Of a stretch of 64,000 nt of DNA, positions 43,901-50,971 are shown piece after piece. The notes below the pieces were generated by a model that was not told the origin of the DNA, made no database searches, and saw nothing but the letters and a program-made list of their open reading frames with translations. The position numbers were made by a program, and so were the translations under genes. Every line of letters begins with the position of its first letter. Within the stretch, counting starts at the first letter, position 1. Source of the DNA: Kitasatospora sp. NBC_01250 (GTDB lineage: Bacteria; Actinomycetota; Actinomycetes; Streptomycetales; Streptomycetaceae); NCBI RefSeq assembly GCF_036226465.1, contig NZ_CP108476.1, positions 6,138,001-6,202,000 of the forward strand, read 5' to 3'.

Positions 43901-44320
43901 CCCCTCAGCCTTCCTCGCGCCAGCCGTCGTGGGCCGCCACCACCGCGTCGACCGCTGCCACGAGCACCGGGTCCCAGGCCTGCGCGGGCTCCTCCAGGAC
44001 CACCAGCCACTGCGCGTCCTCGGCGTCGTCCTCGCCGGCCAGGGCGTCGCGGACCAGCTCGAAGGGGCCCAGCGAGGGCCATCGTTCGAGCAGGGTCCGT
44101 GCCACCTCCTCGGCGGCGTCGCGGTCGGCGAGGACCAGCAGCTGTCGGCCACGGGTCAGCGGGCGGTGGTTCTGGGCATCGGTGTCGTCGACGTGGGGAG
44201 AGCTCACGACAGCCATTCTCCCTGCCGCAGCCCCGCCTTCGGCCGCCGCCCGGGCGCCCGGTGCTGTCGGTCGGGCGTGGGATGCTGGTACGCGATGGCC
44301 AGGAAGAGTGCACCCGATGA
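40931..44320 (+). CDS. ComEC/Rec2 family protein (competence-type DNA channel)
   Basis: Polytopic membrane protein with a C-terminal metallo-beta-lactamase domain; in competent bacteria it forms the DNA uptake channel. From ATG 40931 the open frame has 1129 codons, long for the family (about 750-850). The competence domain spans about 240-600 (HLTAVSGANLSIVLAVLLG near 340). The MBL domain begins near 710 with LVMCSVGQGDLLVL and the metal motif His778-x-His780-x-Asp782-His783. Two repeat linkers occur (about 78-93 and 633-667). After residue ~990 (GDIAVLGDTPATLRAV) the frame reads through Arg/Pro-rich sequence across the whole antisense gene at 43905-44216 and 26 bp into holA, so either the stop was lost or the true end lies earlier through a frameshift. 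Confidence 0.85.
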   Translation: MSKPRTAAGRSPAAPSPPSHDLRLLLPTVAAWCVTALLLGADAHAAPGLLIAAACAAGCGALLLLVARHRDRRHPPPDHPPPDHPLPDRPFPDRRPPGPSGDGDQDHDHDRNHERDPRRRPRSPVAMTAAVLLTCAAATTCTVLHTADLHRGPIPALALKSAASKEVDGGPGAGPGPAAARSAVSVDLTVTGDPRSRTARARGSSPGRPVLTVEATVDQVGAPAAATRTRTRTPVVVIVQDPDTAAWQGLLPSARIAAEARVLPASRTGQDTGAVLIAQGPPRLLSPPNWAQRLAGRLRAGLRQACAGLSPDARALLPGLVIGDTSGIPDELDEAFHVTDLVHLTAVSGANLSIVLAVLLGAPARAGTAERGGLAALLGLPLRVSALLGAVLTVAFVTLCRPDPSVLRAAATGLLGLLALALGRPRQAVPALAGAVLVLLLVDPFLARSYGFLLSALATLGLLTAGRRWAAALHERGWPHHLADGIAAAAAAQAFCAPATVLLAPRVSLVGIPCNLLAELAVAPATLIGFAALVSAPLSAGLARFLAELAGWPTEWLAAVARHGAALPGAELAWTPGWLGAVTLAVTVLAACFAAPLLLPPGRREQERAGGSAAGRWSRARSAARPPEVVTSDALSLDALSPDAPSFEALAVDPRFADARFADARSPGVGPPAVRRSRRLVRVARALVVALLVAGFVALLLRPPALVRIATGWPPVGARLVMCSVGQGDLLVLPVPAGPAAGAPDTAVVVDAGPDPAAADACLRDLGITRVALVLLTHFHADHSEGLPGVLRHRSVGAVETTTVDLPEGEVARVSRWAAEARVPLLRVTPGEHRSAGPELSWDVLWPTGRLGPETPGANNASVALLVTAGALRFALLGDLEPAAQAELLSRARPGPVDVLKVAHHGSANQDWELARALHPRLALVSVGEGNPYGHPSVRTVDRLRALGSTVLRTDRAGDIAVLGDTPATLRAVTHPRPAAEAAARPGVARPLSLPRASRRGPPPPRRPLPRAPGPRPARAPPGPPATARPRRRPRRPGRRGPARRGPARAIVRAGSVPPPRRRRGRRGPAAVGHGSAGGGSGHRCRRRGESSRQPFSLPQPRLRPPPGRPVLSVGRGMLVRDGQEECTR
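41162..41221 (+). repeat. 15-bp repeat inside comEC, N-terminal linker
   Basis: About four units of 15 bp starting at 41162, 41177, 41192 and 41207 (for example GATCACCCTCCGCCC), encoding D-H/R-P-x-P. Confidence 0.65.
42827..42931 (+). repeat. 15-bp minisatellite inside comEC (7 copies)
   Basis: Seven consecutive 15-bp units start at 42827, 42842, 42857, 42872, 42887, 42902 and 42917 (for example GACGCCCTGTCGCTC, GACGCCCGATTCGCC). They encode [DE]-A/P-[LPR]-[SFA]-x in the linker between the membrane part and the metallo-beta-lactamase domain. Confidence 0.75.
43905..44216 (-). CDS. Small acidic hypothetical protein antisense to the comEC 3' end
   Basis: Protein of 103 residues, ATG 44216. 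It is soluble and acidic, with a Rossmann-like start after a flexible N-terminus (RQLLVLADRDAAEEVARTLLERWP), an acidic centre (GEDDAEDAQWLVVLEEP) and a helical end (AAVDAVVAAHDGWREEG). It reads like a real protein: helix and strand periodicity is regular and a matching small gene is familiar between comEC and holA in Streptomyces, though I cannot confirm homology. The comEC frame runs through its whole length on the other strand. Function unknown. Confidence 0.72.
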   Translation of the reverse strand: MAVVSSPHVDDTDAQNHRPLTRGRQLLVLADRDAAEEVARTLLERWPSLGPFELVRDALAGEDDAEDAQWLVVLEEPAQAWDPVLVAAVDAVVAAHDGWREEG

Positions 44321-45290
44321 CCTGCTCGCCCCGCTGACCCTCGCGGTCGGCCAGGAGGAGCTGCTGCTCGACCGTGCGGTCGCCCAGGTGGTGGCCGCGG
44401 CGAAGGCGGCCGACCCGGACACGGATGTGCGCGACCTCGCCCCGGGCGGGCTGCAGCCCGGGAGCCTGGCCGAGCTCACCACTCCCTCGCTCTTCGCCGA
44501 GCGCAAGGTGATCGTGGTCCGGGCCGCGCAGGACCTCGCGGCCGAGTCGGTCAAGGAGGTCAAGGCCTACCTCGACGCGCCCGTCGACGAAGTGATCATG
44601 ATCCTGGTCCATGCCGGCGGGGCCAAGGGCAAGGGTCTGCTGGACGCGGCCCGCAAGGCCGGGGCCCGTGAGGTGGCCTGTGCCAAGCTGACCAAGGCGA
44701 GTGAGCGGATCGCCTTCGTGCGCGGCGAGTTCCGCACCCTCGGGCGCTCCGCCAGTCCGGAGGCCTGCCAGGCGCTGCTGGACTCGCTCGGCGGGGACCT
44801 GCGCGAGCTGGCCGCCGCGTGCAGCCAGCTCACCGCCGACGTCGAGGGCACCATCGACGAGCGGGTGGTGGCCCGCTACTACAGCGGCCGGGCCGAGGCC
44901 ACCGGCTTCGAGGTCGCCGACCTCGCCGTGACCGGTCGCGCCGCCGACGCGCTGGAGCGGCTGCGCTGGGCGCTGGCCGTGGGTCAGCCGCCGACCGGGA
45001 TCACCTATGCGCTGGCGTCCGGAGTCCGCAGCATCGGCCGGCTCGCCACCGCGGACCGCTCGATGCGTCCGGCCGACCTGGCCCGCGAACTGGGGATGCC
45101 CCCGTGGAAGGTGGAGCGGGTCCGCCAGCAGATGCGCGGCTGGACCGGCGATGGAGTGGCCCTCGCGCTGACCGCGATCGCCCAGGCCGACGCCGCCGTC
45201 AAGGGCGGTTCGGACGACCCGGCCTACGCCCTGGAACGCGCCGTGGTCACGGTGGCCCGGGCCGCCCGGTCCGGCTCCCGCCCGTACTGA
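44295..45290 (+). CDS. holA: DNA polymerase III subunit delta
   Basis: Clamp-loader subunit that opens the sliding clamp. The 331-residue protein begins at ATG 44295 (ARKSAPDDLLAPLTLAVGQEELLLDRAV). Family features are the N-terminal AAA-like fold with LTTPSLFAERKVIVVRAAQDL, DEVIMILVHAGGAKGK in the middle, and the C-terminal collar helices with RAADALERLRWAL. There are no Walker residues, as expected for delta. A GATGCT sequence 8 bp upstream may be a weak leaderless -10 box. It follows comEA-comEC, the usual order. Confidence 0.95.
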   Translation: MARKSAPDDLLAPLTLAVGQEELLLDRAVAQVVAAAKAADPDTDVRDLAPGGLQPGSLAELTTPSLFAERKVIVVRAAQDLAAESVKEVKAYLDAPVDEVIMILVHAGGAKGKGLLDAARKAGAREVACAKLTKASERIAFVRGEFRTLGRSASPEACQALLDSLGGDLRELAAACSQLTADVEGTIDERVVARYYSGRAEATGFEVADLAVTGRAADALERLRWALAVGQPPTGITYALASGVRSIGRLATADRSMRPADLARELGMPPWKVERVRQQMRGWTGDGVALALTAIAQADAAVKGGSDDPAYALERAVVTVARAARSGSRPY

Positions 45291-45358
45291 GCCGCCTCCC
45301 GCCCGTACCGCGGGGTGGGCGGCCCTCCGCCGTCCGGAAGCAGCTCCGGAGGCAGCTC

Positions 45359-45403
45359 CGGTCGCTCCGACCCCGGCCGCTTCGACCCCGGTCGCTTCAG
45401 CCC
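45359..45403 (+). repeat. Three 15-bp repeats after holA
   Basis: GGTCGCTCCGACCCC, GGCCGCTTCGACCCC and GGTCGCTTCAGCCCT in tandem; the last covers the stop codon of the minus-strand gene at 45397. Confidence 0.6.
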
Positions 45404-46083
45404 TGGCCGCCCAGTGCCCGCAGCGCGTCCCGGGTGTCGATCAGCAGCGCCTCGCGGATCGTCTCCCGGTCCGGTGGTGTCTCCGTGGCCGCCTGGTAGG
45501 AGCCGGACCAGTTCAGGTAGCACGTCATCGCGCCATCGCGCACGTAGAGCGTCTGTGTGAGGTAGTGCCGGGTGCGGTCCGCCCCGCTCTGATCGTCCAG
45601 GTAGGCGACGAAGGCCTCGCTGCCCAGTTGCGGGACGTCGCTCAGCTGGAACCGACGCTGCGCGAATCCGGCGCGCTGCGCCTCGAACTCCGGTGCCGGG
45701 TTGACCGCGTGGTGCAGCTGGACCTCCAGGTAGAGGGTCACGTAGCCGCTGTCGGTGCCGGTCTTCTTGAGGTACTCGCTGCAGTACATGTCGTCCAGCG
45801 CCCCGGTCCGCGTCGTGTAGTGGTACGGGGCGCCGCTCTGTACGGGGTAGAGCCGGCCGAACTGGCTCAGCGGCGCCGTTGCGCAGAGGTTGTCCGCGAT
45901 CCGGTACCGCCCGGCCGGGAGCGCGGCGGAGGGCGGTCTGACCATCGAGGGCACGGTCCAGACCGCTGCGGTCCAGACCACCGAAGCCAGGACCGCCCCG
46001 CCGAACCCCCACCGGGCCCGCCGCAGCAACCGTCGCCCCGGGCGGTCGTGGCCGGGCGCAGCGTGCGAGGGCGGTGTCGACAT
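45397..46083 (-). CDS. Membrane-anchored extracytoplasmic protein, unknown
   Basis: Unrecognised 228-residue protein. The cytosolic N-terminus is basic (GRRLLRRARWG), one helix lies at about 26-45 (GGAVLASVVWTAAVWTVPS), and the remaining ~180 residues face outside. Three cysteines (ADNLCATAP, DDMYCSEYL, AMTCYLNW) could form a disulphide. Tyr, Thr and Gln are frequent. No enzymatic motif. ATG 46083 is plausible though the ribosome-binding site is weak. The region upstream carries 33-bp repeats. Neighbours (holA, rpsT) give no functional hint. Confidence 0.72.
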   Translation of the reverse strand: MSTPPSHAAPGHDRPGRRLLRRARWGFGGAVLASVVWTAAVWTVPSMVRPPSAALPAGRYRIADNLCATAPLSQFGRLYPVQSGAPYHYTTRTGALDDMYCSEYLKKTGTDSGYVTLYLEVQLHHAVNPAPEFEAQRAGFAQRRFQLSDVPQLGSEAFVAYLDDQSGADRTRHYLTQTLYVRDGAMTCYLNWSGSYQAATETPPDRETIREALLIDTRDALRALGGQG

Positions 46084-46253
46084 GGGCGGTCCCCCAGGGC
46101 GTGGCGGAGCGTGACGAGGCCGAACGGAGCGTGGCTGGGCGGCTGTTGCTCGACCCTATATCGCCGAAAATCCGCCGGGAACGCAAGAGCGCTGGAACGC
46201 AATACCGCAGGGAACGCAGGAGCGCCGCGAACGAATACCGCCGGGAACGCCGA
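46084..46253. other. Gene-free stretch with three 33-bp tandem repeats
   Basis: Repeat units start at 46168, 46201 and 46234 (AAATCCGCCGGGAACGC, AATACCGCAGGGAACGC, AATACCGCCGGGAACGC), period exactly 33 bp, the third incomplete. Read as protein they would give 11-residue repeats such as YRRERRSAANE, but the frame that does so runs into rpsT antisense and is not believed. The stretch lies just upstream of the minus-strand gene at 45397-46083 and may hold its promoter. Confidence 0.7.
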
Positions 46254-46298
46254 CAGGCGCCGTGGCGTCCCGGGGAAGGGGACGAGCCACGGCGCCTG
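46254..46298. terminator. Long hairpin between rpsT and the upstream repeats
   Basis: Thirteen-pair perfect stem CAGGCGCCGTGGC / GCCACGGCGCCTG with an inner GTCC/GGAC arm. It could stop transcription of rpsT (minus strand). From 46299 to 46420 nothing else is seen. Confidence 0.6.
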
Positions 46299-46423
46299 CC
46301 GGTCAAGCTGTGCACCGCACCCGCGTGGCGAACGCAGGCCGCGTGCGGTACGAGTCTGTGCGCCTCAGGGCTCCGGGTAGAGGGCCGGGGTCACCCGAGG
46401 GGTACTGCGAAAGTCCTGCCGGA

Positions 46424-46439
46424 CCCGCCCAGCGGCGGG
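46424..46439 (-). terminator. Hairpin directly after rpsT
   Basis: CCCGCC / GGCGGG, 6 pairs with loop CAGC, 20 bp beyond the rpsT stop on the minus strand. Confidence 0.5.
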
Positions 46440-46459
46440 CCCCAGGGTGAGCGCGAGGC

Positions 46460-46726
46460 TCAGGCCTGGGTGCCGACGACCTGCTTGGTGATCGCCGACT
46501 TCTTGTTGGCGGCCTGGTTCTTGTGGATGACGCCCTTGCTCACGGCCTTGTCGAGGGCCTTGGAGGCCTCGCGGGCCAGCACGGCGGCCTTCTCGGTCTC
46601 ACCGGCGGCAGCGGCCTCGCGGGCCTTGCGCAGCGCGGTCTTCAGCGAGGACTTGACGGCCTTGTTGCGCAGGCGCGCCTTCTCGTTGGTCTTGTTGCGC
46701 TTGATCTGGGACTTGATGTTCGCCAC
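46460..46726 (-). CDS. rpsT: 30S ribosomal protein S20
   Basis: Small-subunit protein that binds 16S rRNA. It has 88 residues: MANIKSQIKRNKTNEKARLRNKAVKS is the diagnostic start, and GVIHKNQAANKKSAITKQV the C-terminal signature. ATG 46726 follows AAGGAG. A -10 box TAGCGT is at 46856-46851 on the minus strand, giving a leader of about 120 nt; S20 represses its own translation in E. coli. Divergent from lepA, as usual in this group. Confidence 0.97.
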   Translation of the reverse strand: MANIKSQIKRNKTNEKARLRNKAVKSSLKTALRKAREAAAAGETEKAAVLAREASKALDKAVSKGVIHKNQAANKKSAITKQVVGTQA

Positions 46727-46850
46727 GAAGGAGCCTCAGTCTTGTCTGTGTTGTGGGCACCCCTGGCCCATGGGCCGGAGGGTTCTACGGGTGTGACCTT
46801 CGCTTCCGCCAGGCTGAGAGGGCATGCCGAAAAGCGAGGTGCAGCGCCCC

Positions 46851-46856
46851 ACGCTA
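46851..46856 (-). promoter_or_regulatory. -10 box (TAGCGT) of rpsT
   Basis: TAGCGT read on the minus strand, about 125 bp before the rpsT start. Confidence 0.5.
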
Positions 46857-47004
46857 CCAGGGCCCTGCCACGCCCCCCAAACCGGCGTGCGACGGCGCGC
46901 TCGTGGGAAGATGGGCAGAACCCTGGTAGTGAGTGAGACATCCCAGGGCTCCTGGATCGGACGACAGCGTCCGGCCCACCGGACCAACGGAGAATCGGAC
47001 CAAG

Positions 47005-48876
47005 GTGCCCGCGACCCCTACGAACGTGCCAGAGCCCAGCCGTACCGACCCGGCGCTGATCCGCAACTTCTGCATCATCGCCCACATCGACCACGGCAAG
47101 TCGACGCTCGCCGACCGGATGCTGCAGATCACCGGCGTGGTCGACCCGCGTCAGATGCGTGCCCAGTACCTCGACCGGATGGACATCGAGCGCGAGCGCG
47201 GCATCACCATCAAGTCGCAGGCGGTCCGCCTCCCCTGGGCCCCGCGCAGCGGTGCCGACGAGGGCAAGACCCACATCCTCAACATGATCGACACCCCCGG
47301 CCACGTGGACTTCACCTACGAGGTGTCCCGTTCGCTGGCGGCGTGCGAGGGCACCATCCTGGTGGTGGACGCGGCCCAGGGCATCGAGGCGCAGACCCTG
47401 GCCAACCTCTACCTGGCCCTGGAGAACGACCTCACGATCATCCCGGTCCTCAACAAGATCGACCTGCCGGCCGCCCAGCCGGAGAAGTACGCGGCCGAAC
47501 TCGCGCACATCATCGGCTGCGACCCGGAGGATGTCCTCAAGGTCAGCGCCAAGACCGGCCTGGGCGTCGAGGACCTGCTCGACCACGTGGTCGCGAAGAT
47601 TCCCGCCCCGGTCGGCGTCAAGGACGCCCCGGCCCGCGCGATGATCTTCGACTCGGTCTACGACTCCTACCGCGGCGTGGTCACCTACGTCCGTGTGGTC
47701 GACGGTGAGCTGACCAAGCGCGAGCGGATCGCGATGATGTCCACCGGCGCCACCCACGAGCTGCTGGAGATCGGCGTCATCTCGCCCGAGCCCAAGGTCG
47801 CCAACGGCCTGGGCGTCGGCGAGGTGGGCTACATCATCACCGGCGTGAAGGACGTGCGGCAGTCCAAGGTCGGTGACACGATCACCTCGATGCACAAGGG
47901 GGCGACCGAGCCGCTGGGCGGCTACAAGGACCCGCGCCCGATGGTCTTCTCCGGCCTCTACCCGCTGGACGGCTCCGACTACCCGCTGCTGCGCGATGCA
48001 CTGGACAAGCTGCGGCTCAACGACGCCGCGCTGGTCTACGAGCCGGAGACCTCGGTCGCGCTCGGCTTCGGCTACCGCTGCGGCTTCCTCGGCCTGCTCC
48101 ACCTGGAGATCATCCGGGAGCGCCTGGAGCGCGAGTTCAACCTGGACCTGATCTCCACGGCCCCCAACGTGATCTACCGGGTGGTGATGGAGGACGGCAC
48201 CGAGCACACCGTCACCAACCCGAGCGAGTTCCCCACCGGCAAGATCGCCGAGGTCTACGAGCCGGTGGTGCGCGGCACCATCCTGGCCCCGAACGAGTTC
48301 GTCGGCGCGATCATGGAGCTCTGCCAGGCCCGCCGCGGCAACCTGCAGGGCATGGACTACCTCTCCGAGGACCGGGTCGAGCTGCGCTACACGCTGCCGC
48401 TGGCCGAGATCGTCTTCGACTTCTTCGACCAGCTGAAGTCCAAGACCCGCGGCTACGGTTCGTTCGACTACGAGCCCGTCGGCGAGCAGAGCGCCAGCCT
48501 GGTCAAGGTCGACATCCTGCTGCACGGCGACGCGGTGGATGCCTTCTCCGCCATCGTGCACAAGGACAAGGCCTACAACTACGGCGTCATGATGGCCGGC
48601 AAGCTGCAGAAGCTCATCCCGCGCCAGCAGTTCGAGGTGCCGATCCAGGCCGCGATCGGCTCCCGGGTGATCGCCCGTGAGACGGTCCGCGCGATCCGCA
48701 AGGACGTCCTCGCCAAGTGCTACGGCGGTGACATCTCCCGTAAGCGGAAGCTGCTGGAGAAGCAGAAGGAGGGCAAGAAGCGGATGAAGATGGTCGGCCG
48801 GGTGGAGGTCCCGCAGGAGGCCTTCATCGCCGCGCTGTCCACCGATGCCGACGCCCCCAAGGACGCCAAGAAGTAG
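47005..48876 (+). CDS. lepA: Elongation factor 4 (LepA)
   Basis: Ribosomal GTPase that back-translocates or assists ribosome biogenesis. The start at GTG 47005 gives 623 residues (PATPTNVPEPSRTDPALIRNFC), with GGAG at 46989 upstream; the frame is open further up but not family-like. The G domain shows AHIDHGKST (P-loop), DTPGHVDF and NKIDLP. The C-terminal domain unique to LepA ends with KRKLLEKQKEGKKRMKMVG. Length and motifs are normal. Confidence 0.97.
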   Translation: MPATPTNVPEPSRTDPALIRNFCIIAHIDHGKSTLADRMLQITGVVDPRQMRAQYLDRMDIERERGITIKSQAVRLPWAPRSGADEGKTHILNMIDTPGHVDFTYEVSRSLAACEGTILVVDAAQGIEAQTLANLYLALENDLTIIPVLNKIDLPAAQPEKYAAELAHIIGCDPEDVLKVSAKTGLGVEDLLDHVVAKIPAPVGVKDAPARAMIFDSVYDSYRGVVTYVRVVDGELTKRERIAMMSTGATHELLEIGVISPEPKVANGLGVGEVGYIITGVKDVRQSKVGDTITSMHKGATEPLGGYKDPRPMVFSGLYPLDGSDYPLLRDALDKLRLNDAALVYEPETSVALGFGYRCGFLGLLHLEIIRERLEREFNLDLISTAPNVIYRVVMEDGTEHTVTNPSEFPTGKIAEVYEPVVRGTILAPNEFVGAIMELCQARRGNLQGMDYLSEDRVELRYTLPLAEIVFDFFDQLKSKTRGYGSFDYEPVGEQSASLVKVDILLHGDAVDAFSAIVHKDKAYNYGVMMAGKLQKLIPRQQFEVPIQAAIGSRVIARETVRAIRKDVLAKCYGGDISRKRKLLEKQKEGKKRMKMVGRVEVPQEAFIAALSTDADAPKDAKK

Positions 48877-48900
48877 CCGGGTCCGCCCGAGGCGCCGATG

Positions 48901-48944
48901 CCGAAGGGGCCGCCGTCCGATCGCTCGGACGGCGGCCCCTTCGG
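48901..48944. terminator. Bidirectional terminator between lepA and the ABC operon
   Basis: Perfect 20-pair stem (arms 48901-48920 and 48925-48944, starting CCGAAGGGGCCGCC) with loop TCGC, between two convergent genes. Confidence 0.9.
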
Positions 48945-48979
48945 TGTGCCGGGTCAGTGCTCCTGGGTCGGCCCGTCCG

Positions 48980-50971
48980 TCAGTCCATCTCGGCGACGGC
49001 CTGGGCGAACTGCGCCTGGTAGAGGCGGGCGTAGGCCCCCTCGGCGGCGATCAGCTCGTCGTGGGTGCCCTGCTCCACGATCGCGCCGTTCTCCATCACC
49101 AGGATCACGTCCGCGTCGCGGATGGTGGACAGCCGGTGCGCGATGACGAAGCTGGTGCGCCCGCTGCGCAGCCGGGCCATGGCCCGCTGGATCAGCACCT
49201 CGGTACGGGTGTCGACCGAGCTGGTGGCCTCGTCCAGGACCAGGATGCTGGGCTGGGCGAGGAAGGCCCGGGCAATCGTGATGAGCTGCTTCTCGCCGGC
49301 GCTGACGTTGGTGCCCTCGTCGTCGATGACCGTCTCGTACCCCTCGGGCAGGGTGCGCACGAAGCGGTCGACGTGGGCCGCCTTCGCGGCCTCGATCACC
49401 TGCTCGCGGGTGGCGTCGGTGGACCCGTAGGCGATGTTGTCGGCGATCGAGCCGCCGAACAGCCAGGTGTCCTGGAGCACCATGCCGATCCCGGAACGCA
49501 GTTCCTCGCGCGACATCGCCGCGATGTCGACGCCGTCCAGCGTGATCCGTCCGCCGCTGACCTCGTAGAACCGCATCAGCAGGTTGACCAGGGTGGTCTT
49601 GCCGGCCCCGGTGGGACCGACGATGGCCACCGTCTGGCCGGGCTCCACCTTCAGCGAGAGGTCCTCGATCAGCGGCTTCTCGGCGGTGTAGCGGAAGGCC
49701 ACGTCCTCGAAGGCGACCAGCCCGCGCAGCTCGGCGGGCCGCTCCGGCTGCTGCGGCTCGTCGGACTGCTCCTCGGCGTCGAGCAGTTCGAAGACCCGCT
49801 CGGCCGAGGCGACGCCGGACTGCACCAGGTTGGCCATGCTGGCCACCTGGGCCAGCGGCTGGCTGAACTGGCGCGAGTACTGGATGAACGCCTGCACGTC
49901 ACCGATGGTCAGCGCACCGCTGGCCACCCGCAGACCGCCGACCACGGCCACCAGCACGTAGTTGATGTTGCCGATGAACATCATCGCGGGCTGGATGATG
50001 CCGGAGATGAACTGCGCCCTGAAGCTGGAGGCGAAGAGCTCCTCGTTCTCCTGCCGGAAGGTCTCGGCGGCCTCGTGCTGCCGGCCGAAGACCTTCACCA
50101 GCGCGTGGCCGGTGTACATCTCCTCGATGTGCGCGTTCAGCTTGCCGGTGGTCTTCCACTGGGCGACGAACTGCGGCTGGGCCTTCTTGCCGACCCGGGC
50201 GGCCACCAGGACCGACAGCGGCACCGAGATCAGCGCGATGAGGGCCAGCAGCCAGGAGATCCAGAACATCATCGCCAGCACGCCGACGATGGTGAGCACG
50301 GAGTTGATCACCTGGCTCATGGTCTGCTGCATCGACTGGCCGACGTTGTCGATGTCGTTGGTGACCCGGCTGAGCACCTCGCCGCGCGGCTGCTTGTCGA
50401 AGTAGCTCAGCGGCAGCCGGCTGAGCTTGGCGTCCACGTCGCCGCGCAGCCGGTTGACCGAGCGGTTGATCGCGCGCGCCACCAGCCGGCCCTGCAGCAC
50501 ACCGAAGACCGAGGAGAACACGTAGATCAGCAGCACCCAGAGCAGCACGGTGCCGATGGCGTCGAAGTCGATGCCCTGGCCGGGCGTGAAGTGCAGCGAG
50601 CGCAGCAGGTCGGCCTGCTTGCCGCCGTGCTGGATGGCCGCCTGCAGCATCTGGGGCGAGCGGAAGGTGTGCCCCATCACGCCGGCCACGATCAGGTCGG
50701 TGGCGTGGCCGAGCACCTTGGGCCCGGTCACCGCGCAGCCCACGCTGAGGGTGCCGAGCACCAGCAGGCCGATCAGCGAGGCCCGCTCCGGAGCGAGCAG
50801 GCCGAGCATCCGGCGGCTGGAGGCCTTGAAGTTCATCGACTTCTCGGTGCCGCCACCGGCCATCATGCGGCCCGGACCGGCCGGTCCCCGGCGGGCCGCC
50901 GCCTCCGTGGAGGCCGAGGACGTCCCGTTGCCCGGCTCGGCGGTGCCGCCGGGCTTCTGCACGGTGGTCAC
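48980..50971 (-). CDS. ABC exporter half-transporter (second subunit of a pair)
   Basis: Type IV ABC exporter half with fused membrane and ATPase domains, 663 residues from GTG 50971. A Gly/Ser/Thr-rich N-terminus (1-~45) precedes six helices (about 60-350). The ATPase has Walker A GPTGAGKTT, a modified signature NVSAGEKQ in place of LSGGQ, Walker B ILVLDEATSSVD with the catalytic Glu, and the AHRLST switch His. The GTG overlaps the stop of the partner gene by 4 bp (GTGA), so the two are coupled. It probably forms a heterodimer with the neighbour. Substrate unknown; such pairs export drugs or peptides. Confidence 0.9.
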   Translation of the reverse strand: MTTVQKPGGTAEPGNGTSSASTEAAARRGPAGPGRMMAGGGTEKSMNFKASSRRMLGLLAPERASLIGLLVLGTLSVGCAVTGPKVLGHATDLIVAGVMGHTFRSPQMLQAAIQHGGKQADLLRSLHFTPGQGIDFDAIGTVLLWVLLIYVFSSVFGVLQGRLVARAINRSVNRLRGDVDAKLSRLPLSYFDKQPRGEVLSRVTNDIDNVGQSMQQTMSQVINSVLTIVGVLAMMFWISWLLALIALISVPLSVLVAARVGKKAQPQFVAQWKTTGKLNAHIEEMYTGHALVKVFGRQHEAAETFRQENEELFASSFRAQFISGIIQPAMMFIGNINYVLVAVVGGLRVASGALTIGDVQAFIQYSRQFSQPLAQVASMANLVQSGVASAERVFELLDAEEQSDEPQQPERPAELRGLVAFEDVAFRYTAEKPLIEDLSLKVEPGQTVAIVGPTGAGKTTLVNLLMRFYEVSGGRITLDGVDIAAMSREELRSGIGMVLQDTWLFGGSIADNIAYGSTDATREQVIEAAKAAHVDRFVRTLPEGYETVIDDEGTNVSAGEKQLITIARAFLAQPSILVLDEATSSVDTRTEVLIQRAMARLRSGRTSFVIAHRLSTIRDADVILVMENGAIVEQGTHDELIAAEGAYARLYQAQFAQAVAEMD

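Noticed and set aside
46380..46450. GAAAGTCCTGCCGGAC-like sequence reminiscent of RNase P RNA
   Set aside because: Only a short chance resemblance; none of the other conserved RNase P RNA blocks are present and length does not fit.
46074..46796. Plus-strand open frame that contains an 11-residue repeat
   Set aside because: It runs antisense through rpsT and its regulatory region; the repeats come from the 33-bp DNA repeat and no start signal is present.
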